The notes beneath the pieces are model-generated. The model was not told the origin of the DNA. It saw only the letters and a program-made list of their open reading frames with translations, and made no database searches. A DNA stretch of 64,000 bases, taken from contig CM067566.1 of NCBI GenBank assembly GCA_034336665.1, forward strand, positions 27,000,330-27,064,329. The letters run 5' to 3'. The position numbers and the translations under genes were made by a program. The number at the start of each line of letters is the position of its first letter. Within the stretch, counting starts at the first letter, position 1. This DNA is from Luscinia megarhynchos. Its lineage: Eukaryota; Chordata; Aves; Passeriformes; Turdidae. Below are positions 23,241 to 34,400 of the stretch, piece by piece.

Positions 23241-23331
23241 CTGTACATATCAATAGCTTTCCTATCAGTCTCATCAAAGCCATCTTCAGCTTCCTTTAGT
23301 TCTTCAAAATTCATTCATTCATATGGTTTCA
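23241..23331 (-). pseudogene. PDCL2: PDCL2 pseudo-exon (N-terminal helical part)
   Basis: Acceptor gtgtttatag precedes TG-AAA-CCA, and the donor is TACAG|gtgtag. It reads V-KPYE, then TGA (23315-23317) where human has Lys, then MNFEELKEAEDGFDETDRKA and IDMY, closing with AG, which joins the G of the next exon to restore Arg. The 91-nt length keeps the expected phase. Confidence 0.87.
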
Positions 23332-24000
23332 CTATAAACACGAAAGCCCCAAACCAAAATAAGCAAATAAACAAACAAAAGAGGTCCACCTTTTGTTCTC
23401 TAGTCACCAAACATTTTAAATATATGAAAAGTAATAAGCAGATGTGTACCTAATGAAAGAAAAGTATGTATTTGTTTCAGAAATTAGTTAACTTCGCCAT
23501 AACTATGGGTAAGAGAGAGGGAAAAAAGAAAAAAAAAGAAATTATTTCATTATAACTATACAGGAAAATACAGAAATACAGGAGTGGACAGCTACCAATA
23601 ATTCAGAATGGTAATATTCCTTCCACTGACTGGCTCCCTCATGAAATTATGTTAGTTATCTGTACATCTTTGATGTCATTACTGCTTGTCACTATCTGCA
23701 TTGTATGTTTAATTTAGAAACCTTTTTAAAATAATCAAGTGAAAATCATTAAAATTAAACCATAAATGTTGAACATTTCTTTTAATAAGAAGTGTTAATT
23801 ATTGAAATGCAGAACAAAAACAAGTGGGCAAGAAGAGGAAAAGGTTTTCTCAATTTGTCTTACTCTGAGGCTGTAATTTTTTCAACTACCTTGTGAAGTT
23901 TCATTGCTCATCCAAAAGTGCAGAAGTAAGAACAGTAATGCTGAGGTCAATTCAATCCATGACCAATAAAACGTTTAAAACTTTAGCCCACCTCTAAACT

Positions 24001-24057
24001 GAATCATAGAAGCACAGAATGGTTTGGGTTGGAAAGGACTTAAAGATCATCTAGTTC
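24001..24057 (-). mobile_element. CR1 LINE 3'-end fragment, minus orientation
   Basis: gaatcatagaagcacagaat followed by ggtttgggttggaaaggact is the reverse complement of the CR1 3' end. Only about 57 bp remains, a severe 5' truncation. Confidence 0.88.
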
Positions 24058-24513
24058 TGAGTGATTAGTTACTTGCAATATAATTACAACTTCAACAACA
24101 TAATTTAATACAATTTTGACGTGAAAATAAACTCCTAGAGAGAAGCTGGGAAGATTGTAAGGCTAGCTTGAGTTTCTCAGTAGAGAAACTATTTTCGGTC
24201 TCCATCAAAAGCACTTGAGTTTTCAAGTGAATTGTGATTTCCAGTTGCAATTGAGTCTTCTCCTAAATGAGAGCCATAGTGCATCAGTGTTCTTAATAAC
24301 TAAAAAAGGATGCCATTATATTTTAGTTGAATTAAAGTAATAATATTTCTTCAAAACATGCAACTTGTTCAGAGTCCTTTTATTAAGGGAAAAGGGATTC
24401 TCATATTTTTTTTCCTCAGATGATGTAAAACACAAATCACAATGCATTCTGGAAAAAACACAGTAGTCTTGATTGCAAACATTCTCGTTAAAACAACTGT
24501 CTGGCTGAGGGCC

Positions 24514-24519
24514 TTTATT
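24514..24519 (-). terminator. NMU: Possible NMU poly(A) signal
   Basis: TTTATT on plus (AATAAA on minus) about 0.9 kb past the NMU stop codon. It is the nearest canonical hexamer seen, with another at 24379-24384. A closer variant signal could be the real one. Confidence 0.2.
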
Positions 24520-25412
24520 TAGAAGGGAAAATTTGCTTAACAGGTTTGTTAGAGGCAATGTCTGTTGCATGCAAACACTGACTCTCTTACAGTTGAATTA
24601 CATGTGGTTGTAAACATCATAACACTAGGAAACAAATAATTTTAATATGCTTTTAATATAATCGAGATAGGAAAGACCTTCTTAACTGAATCTGGTTTAG
24701 GAATATTTACATTCAAGTGATTTCTAATTGAGCATTAATAACAAATAATTATTGTAAGGAAAACAGGATGTCCATGTACTCAGCGTTCCTGCAGGTTTAG
24801 TTCTAAGCCAGGAATCTATAAGTCTGAAAAATAAGATAGAGCATTAGCTGTTGATATAACACTAAGTTGGAGATAACATATTAAAATGATGGCAGTACAA
24901 AATAAATTAGAAAAGAGAGCATTATAGTATTGGTCTACATTTTTACATCTCTCCAAATAGTTGCAGATAGTGAAATTAAATCCTGAAGTTTGCACTCAGC
25001 TTCAGTGTGAGTTTTTTATCTTCATAAGATTAGGGAATTACCTTCAGAATTTCAGTTTACTTCTCAGCATTCACTTGACAGGAAGTAGACTCAGTTCTTT
25101 TAGATTTACTTACATCATCAGTACTTTCCAAATTGTCTACAAATGTGGGATATTTTCCATTTCTTGCGACTTGAAACACCTCTATGCTCTCTTAGTTCTG
25201 GGAACTGAATATCTAGAGCTTATCTGAAGTGTATTTAACACACCTAAGTGTATCTAACACATCTGGGAAAAGTTTGCCAGTAGGAATCTAAACCAATTAC
25301 ACAGTTAAAAACTTTCTGAGACAATTTCTTAACAAAAATATTGTGGTCTATTGCGAACAAAATGAACTAATTTACATGTAGATGATGATTAAAAGCACTA
25401 ATAAGTACCTCC

Positions 25413-25448
25413 TTAACGAAAATCCACTGATCTCCTTCCATTACGTGG
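25413..25448 (-). CDS. NMU: NMU coding exon 9: RPRN core end, GRR signal, stop
   Basis: Acceptor tatttgtctttcag, then CCA-CGT-AAT-GGA-AGG-AGA: P-R-N followed by GRR, where Gly donates the C-terminal amide after cleavage at RR. Then S-V-D-F-R and TAA (25413-25415). Confidence 0.95.
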   Translation of the reverse strand, partial: PRNGRRSVDFR

Positions 25449-28400
25449 CTGAAAGACAAATATTCAGTAAGTTTATATTCAATAAAACTGACAGAATTTA
25501 GTAACAAAGCCCCAAACAACTTGGTGTGTATAGAAATTGGTGAATTTCTCAGTAGTGTCGTTATGATTATTATCAAAGATAGACCTAAGATAAATTATTT
25601 TTTAATTTATATTTACATCTGGGGAAGAATTAAAATTCTAAAATTTACTGTGTATTGATTGAAGAATGAATTGTCTATCTTGTATGATTTTAGAAAGGGG
25701 AGAAAGCTGTAAGAAGCCACTTCAAGAGATCATTAATCCTTATTTTTTATGCATTTTCTTAAAATGTGCTCTCTGATTGTTGTTATTATTGCATTATAAG
25801 TGTTTGTTTCTATTAACAAACAAATACATGTCACTCTCAATGATTTTCTTTTTAGACTGTATTTTTTGATAGAGGCAAGGACTTCCTTTTCACTGTTGGG
25901 TTTTTCAGAAATATTTTGCTCTAGTGAGGGACTTGATACAGCTTTTACTAAAGCTGATAGAAAATTTCTTCCTGGGCTTAGTAAGGATTTGTTGTTTTCT
26001 CTGGAAGCATGAAAGAACCAATGTTAATATTACCCACAACTTTAGCCTGTCATAACAACTCTAAGGATCCAAGTCTGATACATAAGAAATGTAACTGTAC
26101 AAATCTTTGATCTTTTAATTAGAATTATAGAATAATTTAAGTTGCAAAAAGACCTTTAAGACCATCAAGTACAACCTTAGCCACATTTATATTTAAAGCC
26201 ATTAGCCACTTTCTTATTTAAGTAGAAATACAAACCAACATCAAGATAACTATTCAAACATCTGACTTGGCACCTTCTCAGTTTTGTTAAAGTGAAGTAA
26301 AAAGGCTCTGTGGTATAAAAGATGAACACAGTAAATTCAGTCTCAGAAGTTCTGTATCCAGTTTCTTACCTTACTGGTCAAAACAGAAGGAAAATAGCAA
26401 TGTGTAAGCATGGAATCATATTTCTTTAATGTGCAAAGATATCCTGTTGAACAATGCTTTATGATGATTTTTCTAAGACGCCATATTTTCTAGAACTTTC
26501 TCTGACAAATAGATATGAAATAACCAATGACTTCTTAAGGCATAGAATGGTATAATATATACACAAATCTAGGAACATGATTTTTTTTAAATTCCTACAA
26601 TGCCTTTATTTTAATACAAGGAAATATCAAGAGCAGACCTGGATATATCCTGTAGGGTGGAATGCTCTTAATAAGAAACTCCTCAATCACAGTAATTCTT
26701 TCTGTAATTCAATTATTTCTCTACCTTTTAAACAAAAAGAAAAAAATCAAGTAAATCATATACCCTGTAGAAAAAGTAGCCTCTGCTTTGAATCACTCCA
26801 GGTCCTTGAAGTTCTTCCTGGAAAAAAAGTATTTAAAATTATATCTGCAGCTGTAAAGTAATATATACAGATGTTGTTTACATATATTTAGAAATATTTC
26901 TTCAGTACTGTGTACAGTTTTACTCCTTAAATGCTTTATGTGCATTTCTCCATGCCAGTAACACAAAGTTGATGTTATCATGTAGAAATAGCAGAGAACA
27001 TATGAATGGAGCCCAATGCCACCTGAAGTTTTAGATCAGCTCAGATTGCTTTTGAGTGGAAATAGAAATGATGAACAGCCTTTGCCACTGATTTTCCAGG
27101 GCTCATTACCCAGGCACAAGAAGATTGTCTTCATGATAGCAGTCTCTACAGATAAAGTAGAGCTGCTTTTGCATCTTTGCAGGAGGACAAAAATATGAGG
27201 TTTAAATATCAGAAAGACTTGGGCTGCTCCCAGGAATGAGACCCCAGACTGCTCCCAAAGATGTATCATACCCACCCCTCTCACACTAACTCTCAAAGAG
27301 CAGTGCTTGTGATAGTTTATCCTGCCCATGCTGCACACAGGGTGAAACAGCTGCCTAGTGGTCCACTTAGCAAGGAGGATAACAAATGATGAAGACAATA
27401 GAAATTCCATTTAAAAGTAACAAGTACAAAGCATGAAGTATCCAGTTGCTTTAATGAGACCTTCATGATTAGAGAATACATAAGCTTAATCACAGTTCTC
27501 TTGGTATCAGATAGGAGTGGGGAGACAGTAAATTTGAGAAACAAAATAGTTTCAGTGTTATGCTTATGAGAACATAAAATGAAAGACAGATTTTATTTAG
27601 CAATGAGGGTATTTCTCAACTAAAAACTGGGATGCTGTGATCTCTTTGAGTAAATATCATAAGGTGAAGTGTTATAGAATGGAATCACATCATGCTCTAC
27701 TCTAATGCTGTGAGAATTGTGTAAAACAGGATGGCTCCCATAATTTCCAAACTACAGAAGTAGATTCAATCCAGGGAAGCTTTCAAAGGAAGTATAGTTT
27801 AAACTATACATAATTTTTTGGGTCTTGATTTTAATTCTGACTTCAGTTCATCACATATAACATTATATTCAGTTTCTTGCTGTACGTAAAACATCTGTAC
27901 GATTTTTATTTCTACTGTTCTTCTCATTTTCTGTGTTTGAAACACCCATCTTGGATTTATAATATGATCACTACTATAATTTTTTATATTTCAAAAGGGT
28001 AAAATTTTTTTCTGTACATTGCCATTTGAGTCTTATGGTATTCTCATGCAATTTTTTTCTATTCAACGTGTGAACAAAACTGAAAGCAGGAACAAAATAG
28101 GCAGCTTTTGCAAGATTAAGAAATTCATCCAGAACAGAAAAGCAATCAAGAGTAAAATTAATAGTGAGAAATTTTGAATAATGTTGATGTCATTTTTCTC
28201 TTACAACCAGACACTTCTTAAAGATAACATGTTCTTGTTTGAGCTCATGTCAGAAGTTTGGTATTAGAAAACAGCTGAAGCTAACAATCTGTCATTTTTG
28301 TAACACCCACCTTCTAAACTTCTAAGGGTTTGGAGATGTTAAAAAACGAAAAAAATACCTGCTGTAATAAATATGCAAGTTTATCCACAAACCTGCATGT

Positions 28401-31400
28401 ATATATGTACATAGAAAAATATGTATTCATGAAGACGTATGATTACTTAGAGTTTTATTTTAATGCCTGCCCTCTAGAAGGTATTTTGCTCAGTCTCTTA
28501 TATTGACTAGCCAAGAAAATGCTTGAGTCTTCTCTCATAAGATTATATCCTACCAGGCAGGCTGTAGCTCAAATAGGAACCAAAGCCATGAAAAAATCTG
28601 GTGTTGTTTCAAACTGGGGAGAAAGAATGAATTTAATATTAATTCACCCATCCACCTTTTCAATTCCTTTTGTGGTCAGGGAAAGGTGTATGTGTTTATG
28701 TACAGCAGGTTCTGTTTTTCTTCCCAATATGAGGAAGAAAAAAGATCAGCAGCAAGATAACCCTCCCTGAAGCACATTCTGGGACATCAAGATTTGGGTA
28801 GTCCAACCAAAATATAAAAGCAGAAAGGTCTACAAGGGCATTTTCAGAAAAGCTAATGAATCACAAAGTGTAGAACATAAGCATACAGAGTTGAAGGTTA
28901 CATACGTCCACTTTGTATCTCTTCATTCTTCTCTCATTAAGCTGGGGAACGAGTTGCAGTAAAGGATGCAGGACAGACGACTGAGAGGACACGAACACAC
29001 TCACATGAGCAACAGTGAAATTTGGCCCTTATGGTGCAAAAAAAAGTCTCTTTCTGCAGTATTGGCTCGTGGACCAAACATGCACCAAAATAGGACTGAA
29101 GACTGAGAAACATATTAATTGAAAAACTTTTTTTTTTTTCAACATTTTGACTTGACAACAAACAGGCATCAACATTTATATTTACACTACACAGAGTGAT
29201 GGAGGGAAAAGCTATCTTCACCTTTACTAATTGAATGTTCAGAACCATTTACAGACTCCTGGAATTATTCAAACTTTGACCAGCCTCTATGAGTGGTACT
29301 GAGAATATTTCCACACAGTGTTCCTACTAACACTTCTACAATTTTCTACTGTGCAAGTTAGCAGCTTCAACCTCTGTTGTACCAAAAAATTCATTTAACT
29401 TCAAAATAAATGGCAACAAAAAGAATTGGATTTTTTGCTAAAGAATGGCATACAGTAGAAATCCATTCTCAAGGAATGTTTGTAACCATGGCACTGGTTA
29501 CTCTATCTCAGCTCCAATCATGGAATTCCTTGTGTTTAACAAGACTTTAATCCTGCAGACAGCCTTATTATACACAGTGGCATTGTGTGCAGTCTAAGTG
29601 CTCACCCTTGAAAAACACAACTATGTGGGATTTTGGAGAGGAGTCCACAGGAAGAAATAAAGTATAAAAAACCAAATGTAATTTAAAAAACAAGGCATTT
29701 TTGCTACAATACTTCTTAGAAAAGTAATGCAATTAAGAGCATTGTAATATGTGGAGTAACCAAAGCTACTGAAGTGTTATTGTACTTAATAGGCAAAAAG
29801 AACTTGCTTATTTGTAGCCAATTTTTTGCTACCTGCCTGAGGTAGGCAATATGGGATCATAATACCTAAAAAAACGGAGTCTGATGTGATTGAAGTAGTT
29901 AATGAACATCCCAGCTGTTCACTTGGGCTCTGTCTTGCAGTCAGTGGAGAGAGCTTATAAAGCCAAGGAATGATGGATGTCACCTAAGTCAGTATCTCTG
30001 AGACTGGCTAGAAAATAATCATCTGAACAGCTAAACCAAAAGAAGGGACAAAGCGATAATCTCTGGGGGCAGTGGCAAAGATGTTCAGAATCATGGTGCA
30101 GTGGGATACAGTAACTTTTAAGCAGGAGCAGCAGCAGAAATAGCTCATTTCACTGTGCCTTAATTACCATTAAAACCTCCAAAGCAGCTATAGCACAAAA
30201 ACATTGACACCAATACGAGTGATATCTCTTCCTAGGAAATACACCACATATTTCTGGAGACATGTAAACAACAAGGCAAAAATGGACATTGGCAAGCAAG
30301 AATGATTGTTAAGAAACAAGAAAATATGAATATGTTTAACTCCTAAAATCCTGTGGTGCAGAGATGCACGTGGATAACACAGTATGTTTGCAATTCAAAA
30401 GCAAGAATGGATCATGTACTTGTCTTGCTGGTTTATGAGAATACTTTTAGAGCAACAATTCTTGGCCATGATTTAAGCTATATTTTTCATTCAAAATATA
30501 ATCCAAAGTCCATGTGAAACTTAAATACTATTTTGCCTGATACATATTTATGACGTGCAAATGAATTAATACAGTTAAATTAATAGTTAATAAAAATGCT
30601 TCAACACTATCTATTACGGTCATGTTCTCAAGTCTTGTAAATCCATATTGTTTCACTGCACATGCTATGTTCCAATACCCAAAAAAAGTATTTGATCTCA
30701 TTCTTAAAATTTGAAACTGTAAGATTAGGATTCTGTTGGGATTCCATGAAAGTTTGGTTGAGTTTTTAGATTTTTTTTTGTCCCCACCTCTACAGTACTG
30801 ATCATCTCTCCCATATTATTTAAACACCTTCTGTACTGCAAACATGCAGCTCCCAGTCCTGAGCTTGCTATACAGTTGGAGAGACTACTGCAAGAAGGAA
30901 AATGGGTTTTATATACAAGTACACATGTACTCTCACTCATTCCACTTACCATGATGTCTGAGTTGCCCGAGTCATGAGTCTTAGAATAATGAAATAAGAA
31001 CTGTTCAAAAAAAATTAGAAGTGGATATTACTACAAAACAGGGCAAGAGTTTTATTATTCTCTTGCCTTATTTTTTAGTGTGATTGTAGGACACATATAG
31101 ACATCTTACCCTTTTGGTGTTGTCCTTCTCATCTAAACCCTGTGGGAATAATAGTTGGTAGAAAGGCTTTTATTCATTAAAATAAAAAGAGCAATGGATA
31201 ATTTTGATTAAATACATAATCTTTTCAGCACTGAGTTGAAATATCCTTCTTCCTTGGCAGATGTATTAGATGTCTTTGCTTATCAATCTAACTGATCATT
31301 TCAGACTCTGTAGAGAGCATTGATTACTCTGCCCAAGAAGAGTTAAATGTGTTTAGCAGATGTTCCCTTGTTCTTCCCCAGACTCTCCTAAGTCAATTCC

Positions 31401-34400
31401 TTTGTCTGTTGAGAATTCATAGCTTTTCTAAACTAGAGCAATAAAAACACCCAACACCTTGTACCCAACCCGGAGATAATTTTGCAAACATTGATGTATC
31501 CCTGTTGTCTTTGCAAGGAGTTACATTCTGGCACATGGCATTTCAGGGTAAAAACTGATAAAAGTGCTGAATGACTCTTTACATACTGGGTCCTCAGAAT
31601 TCATTGCAGACAATGGCACAGCGAGAGATCAGGCTTCAAAAATGCTAAGCAGTCTTTTGTGTGTGTTACCTGTGCTTTCTGGAGAAATCCCATGACCAAA
31701 AAACAAAGTTCTTCTAGTGTACTGGACACCTAATGCAAAGAAAACAGGAACTCGGGTATCACATTTCCAATTCTACTACATATAACAAACAGTATCAAAA
31801 TAGCAGAGTTAGCTCTGTCTGACTCACCTGAGGCTGAGAATCTGTGGACAGGTAAGCAGAACATGCATCGTCTATCTGTAAGAGTTCACACAGCTTTTTT
31901 TTAGGAAGTCAGAGTAATGAAAACAAGTGAAATATGCATATTTTCAGAAAAAGAAAAGTGCAGCTAATGGCATGGCAAGTTTGCTGACTGTAAGTTATCC
32001 TTTTAGGTCCATTCATTAAACATTTTTGCTTTCAAAGGGGAAAAACGCTTTAACCACATAAAAACAACAACAACAACAAACATACTTTTTCCCTACCCAC
32101 CACATACCCCTCTTAGCTTGTAACTTCTCAGAATAAGTCATATTTTAAGTTATGATTATTTAAGTTATGACAAGCACCTGGGACATGAACTATGAACTTG
32201 AATCTCTTCTGCAATATCTTTGACTTATATAGAACTGAAGAAAATGACAAAACTAAAGCAAGTTCTGTCTCTTTTCCAAGATGAAAGAATAATGTAATTC
32301 TGACTCATTTTTAGTGGAGTTATTAATAGAGAAGGAATAAGAAATGGAATAAAAGGCATTTGAGTTCAGAGAAATAATAGTACCAGCACTGAAAGCTCTG
32401 AGTATCCTGGAAGGAAAAGTCTCCAGCATTGCAACTGAAGTTGCACAATTTAATAGTGATGGCAAAAAGAAACTTCAAAGTTGTATCAGTAGTAACCTCA
32501 ATCAGTATATGCTATTCTTTTTCCCATGTACATTTTGGTAGTGTTAGATGAAAAAAAAATCTTTGCCACTCATTGTTCACAGGCTGCATTAAAAAAATTA
32601 GTGGGTTTTGGGTTTGTTTTTTTTGGGGTTTTTTTTGGGTTTTTTTTTGATAGAGCAGGCAATGCAATTTTTCTTGAAATTTTTTATAGATCAGAAGCTC
32701 TAAGTGGCATGCATTAGCAATGAAAACATTAAAGGAAAAAAGAAATTAAAAAATATAATGCTTGACTTCAGGACAGGAGATGATTCATTTCTCCAGAGAC
32801 AATCTATGAGAAAGCATTAGCAGACATGGTGGGAAAACTAATAGCTCACAGGATTCCCTTTTCAAATAGAATTTGTTGGTAATAGATCCTCTCCATTCTC
32901 TTTTTCCTTCATCTTGTGTGTGTTTGAGAGTATTAGTTCAGCTTCACTACTTTCAGAGTAAGAAAGTATAGAGGAAGAAGCCAGCAATGAATGAGGTAAA
33001 ATCAAGCTGAAGTAATTTTGGAAGCTTATGTTTAAAAAGGGGCTGTTTTCTCTTGGGGATTGTTTGTGTTTGGGTTTGTTTTATTTACTTGATGCAGAGA
33101 ACTATCATAATTCAGTAGCAGAAGAAGCCAGAGACTGCTTCATGCTCAACACAATGGTATCTTTCAGCTAAAACCTTCACAGACAAAGCAAAGGCTGAGG
33201 AAAACCCACAATTGCTGTTAATTCCTTTTAAAAGAATTAATAGTTTCTATTTATTATGCATCTTCTCCAAAATTTTCTCTCCTGTCTCAAAAACGTGGTC
33301 TGAGGGTAGAAGACTGCAAGTTGCTTGGGGTTGGTTAAATAACTTAAAGAAACAAAAGCAAGTAAGAGACAAGTAAAGAAACAAAATACTTAGTTACAAA
33401 ACTCTTAAATTTATAAACTCTGAGACATTCCTGGAACATTATTTAGAGGCAGGGTTTCTCCTGAATGATCCATTAGTAAAGTAGCAAAGAGGGAAGAATT
33501 ATTATTTGCAATTTATGAAACCCTGGTGAACTAGTATGAGTGAGTAAATAGGTTGATTTAGTGTATGTAACTATACATTTAATTCTCCTTCTTTAGACCT
33601 TTTCCAATCCAGCATAATTCTAGTTCTAATGGTAACTTTTATATTGCTTCTCTTACAAAATTTTACTAAATTTAGCATTCTATGCATACAGTTTTCTTCA
33701 TTGAAATCAACAGGACCTTTGTCATGATTTCCAGTCATGACAGGGACAAAACTCACAGATAGAAAACCTTACCAAGATATGCAGAAATGTATAAAACAGC
33801 TTTTAAAATCCAGAATATGAATAACTCATTTTCAAAAACTCCTTATAGTTTTCAGGACCTTACTTCCCCCGAGATCACTTTTTTCCTGGGTGATAAACTC
33901 CACTAGGGCCCATTCAAGTGCCAGTCTGGAATAGGTTAAGTCCAATATGGACTGTGGAGAGATGACAGTAAGCAGAATGTCTAATGCTCTCAATCAGAAG
34001 AAATTTACTTCTCTGCATCTGCCCCCTTGATGAGTCACTTATTTTCCAATGTTATCAAAAGCTACTAAATTAAATGTCAACGCAATAGCTGACAGTAACA
34101 CCAGGGTGTGCAGGTTGCAGGATAAGCCCTCTGCACATGTTCTGCCCTGCCACCCCATCTGCTCCCAAAGGGCAGGGAAGAGCCTGTGTTAGCACATGCG
34201 TCACACTCCAGAGCCAAAACAAAGGATCATTTCAGAGATGAGAGTGGAGGTTATGACACCAATCAGTAGCCAAATGTTAGAGGGGCTAATTGACACAGTA
34301 CATTGTCCTTTACCTCGTAAATTGAGAGGCTAGGACAGGATTAAACAGTCCCAGCCTTGCGTGCAGAGCAGAGGATGCAAGAAGCAGGACTGGATGAGTT

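Larger units (their letters stand above)
18199..23331 (-). pseudogene. PDCL2: PDCL2 (phosducin-like 2) pseudogene, three recognisable exons
   Basis: Minus-strand exons at 23241-23331, 19981-20125 and 18199-18411 align in order and phase with the central part of vertebrate PDCL2, a testis-expressed phosducin-like protein with a thioredoxin-like domain. Matching blocks include LKEAED, LKEW, EDVWVIIHLY, IPMCLLVN and KAIVN. Disabling changes are: TGA at 23315-23317, a +1 frameshift in the middle exon, a GT-to-GA donor change after 19981, TGA at 18363-18365 and a 4-nt insertion near 18250. The first coding exon(s) and the acidic C-terminal exon were not found. Intact splice acceptors show that this is the original locus and not a retrocopy. 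It lies between CLOCK and NMU, as in human. Confidence 0.88.
23332..25412. other. Spacer between NMU stop codon and PDCL2 remnant
   Basis: Contains the NMU 3' UTR (end undefined), a 57-bp CR1 fragment and otherwise unremarkable AT-rich DNA. The missing PDCL2 first coding exon(s) were looked for here without success. Confidence 0.5.

Noticed and set aside
26341..26460. Donor-like ggtaagaaac on minus, considered as an extra NMU exon
   Set aside because: Exon 8 (26764-26817) joins exon 9 (25448-25413) in frame and completes the peptide. The segment reads a stop immediately before the donor.
27036..27410. 124-codon minus ORF in an NMU intron
   Set aside because: No recognisable family and no matching splice signals. 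NMU exons 7 and 8 flank it and join cleanly without it.
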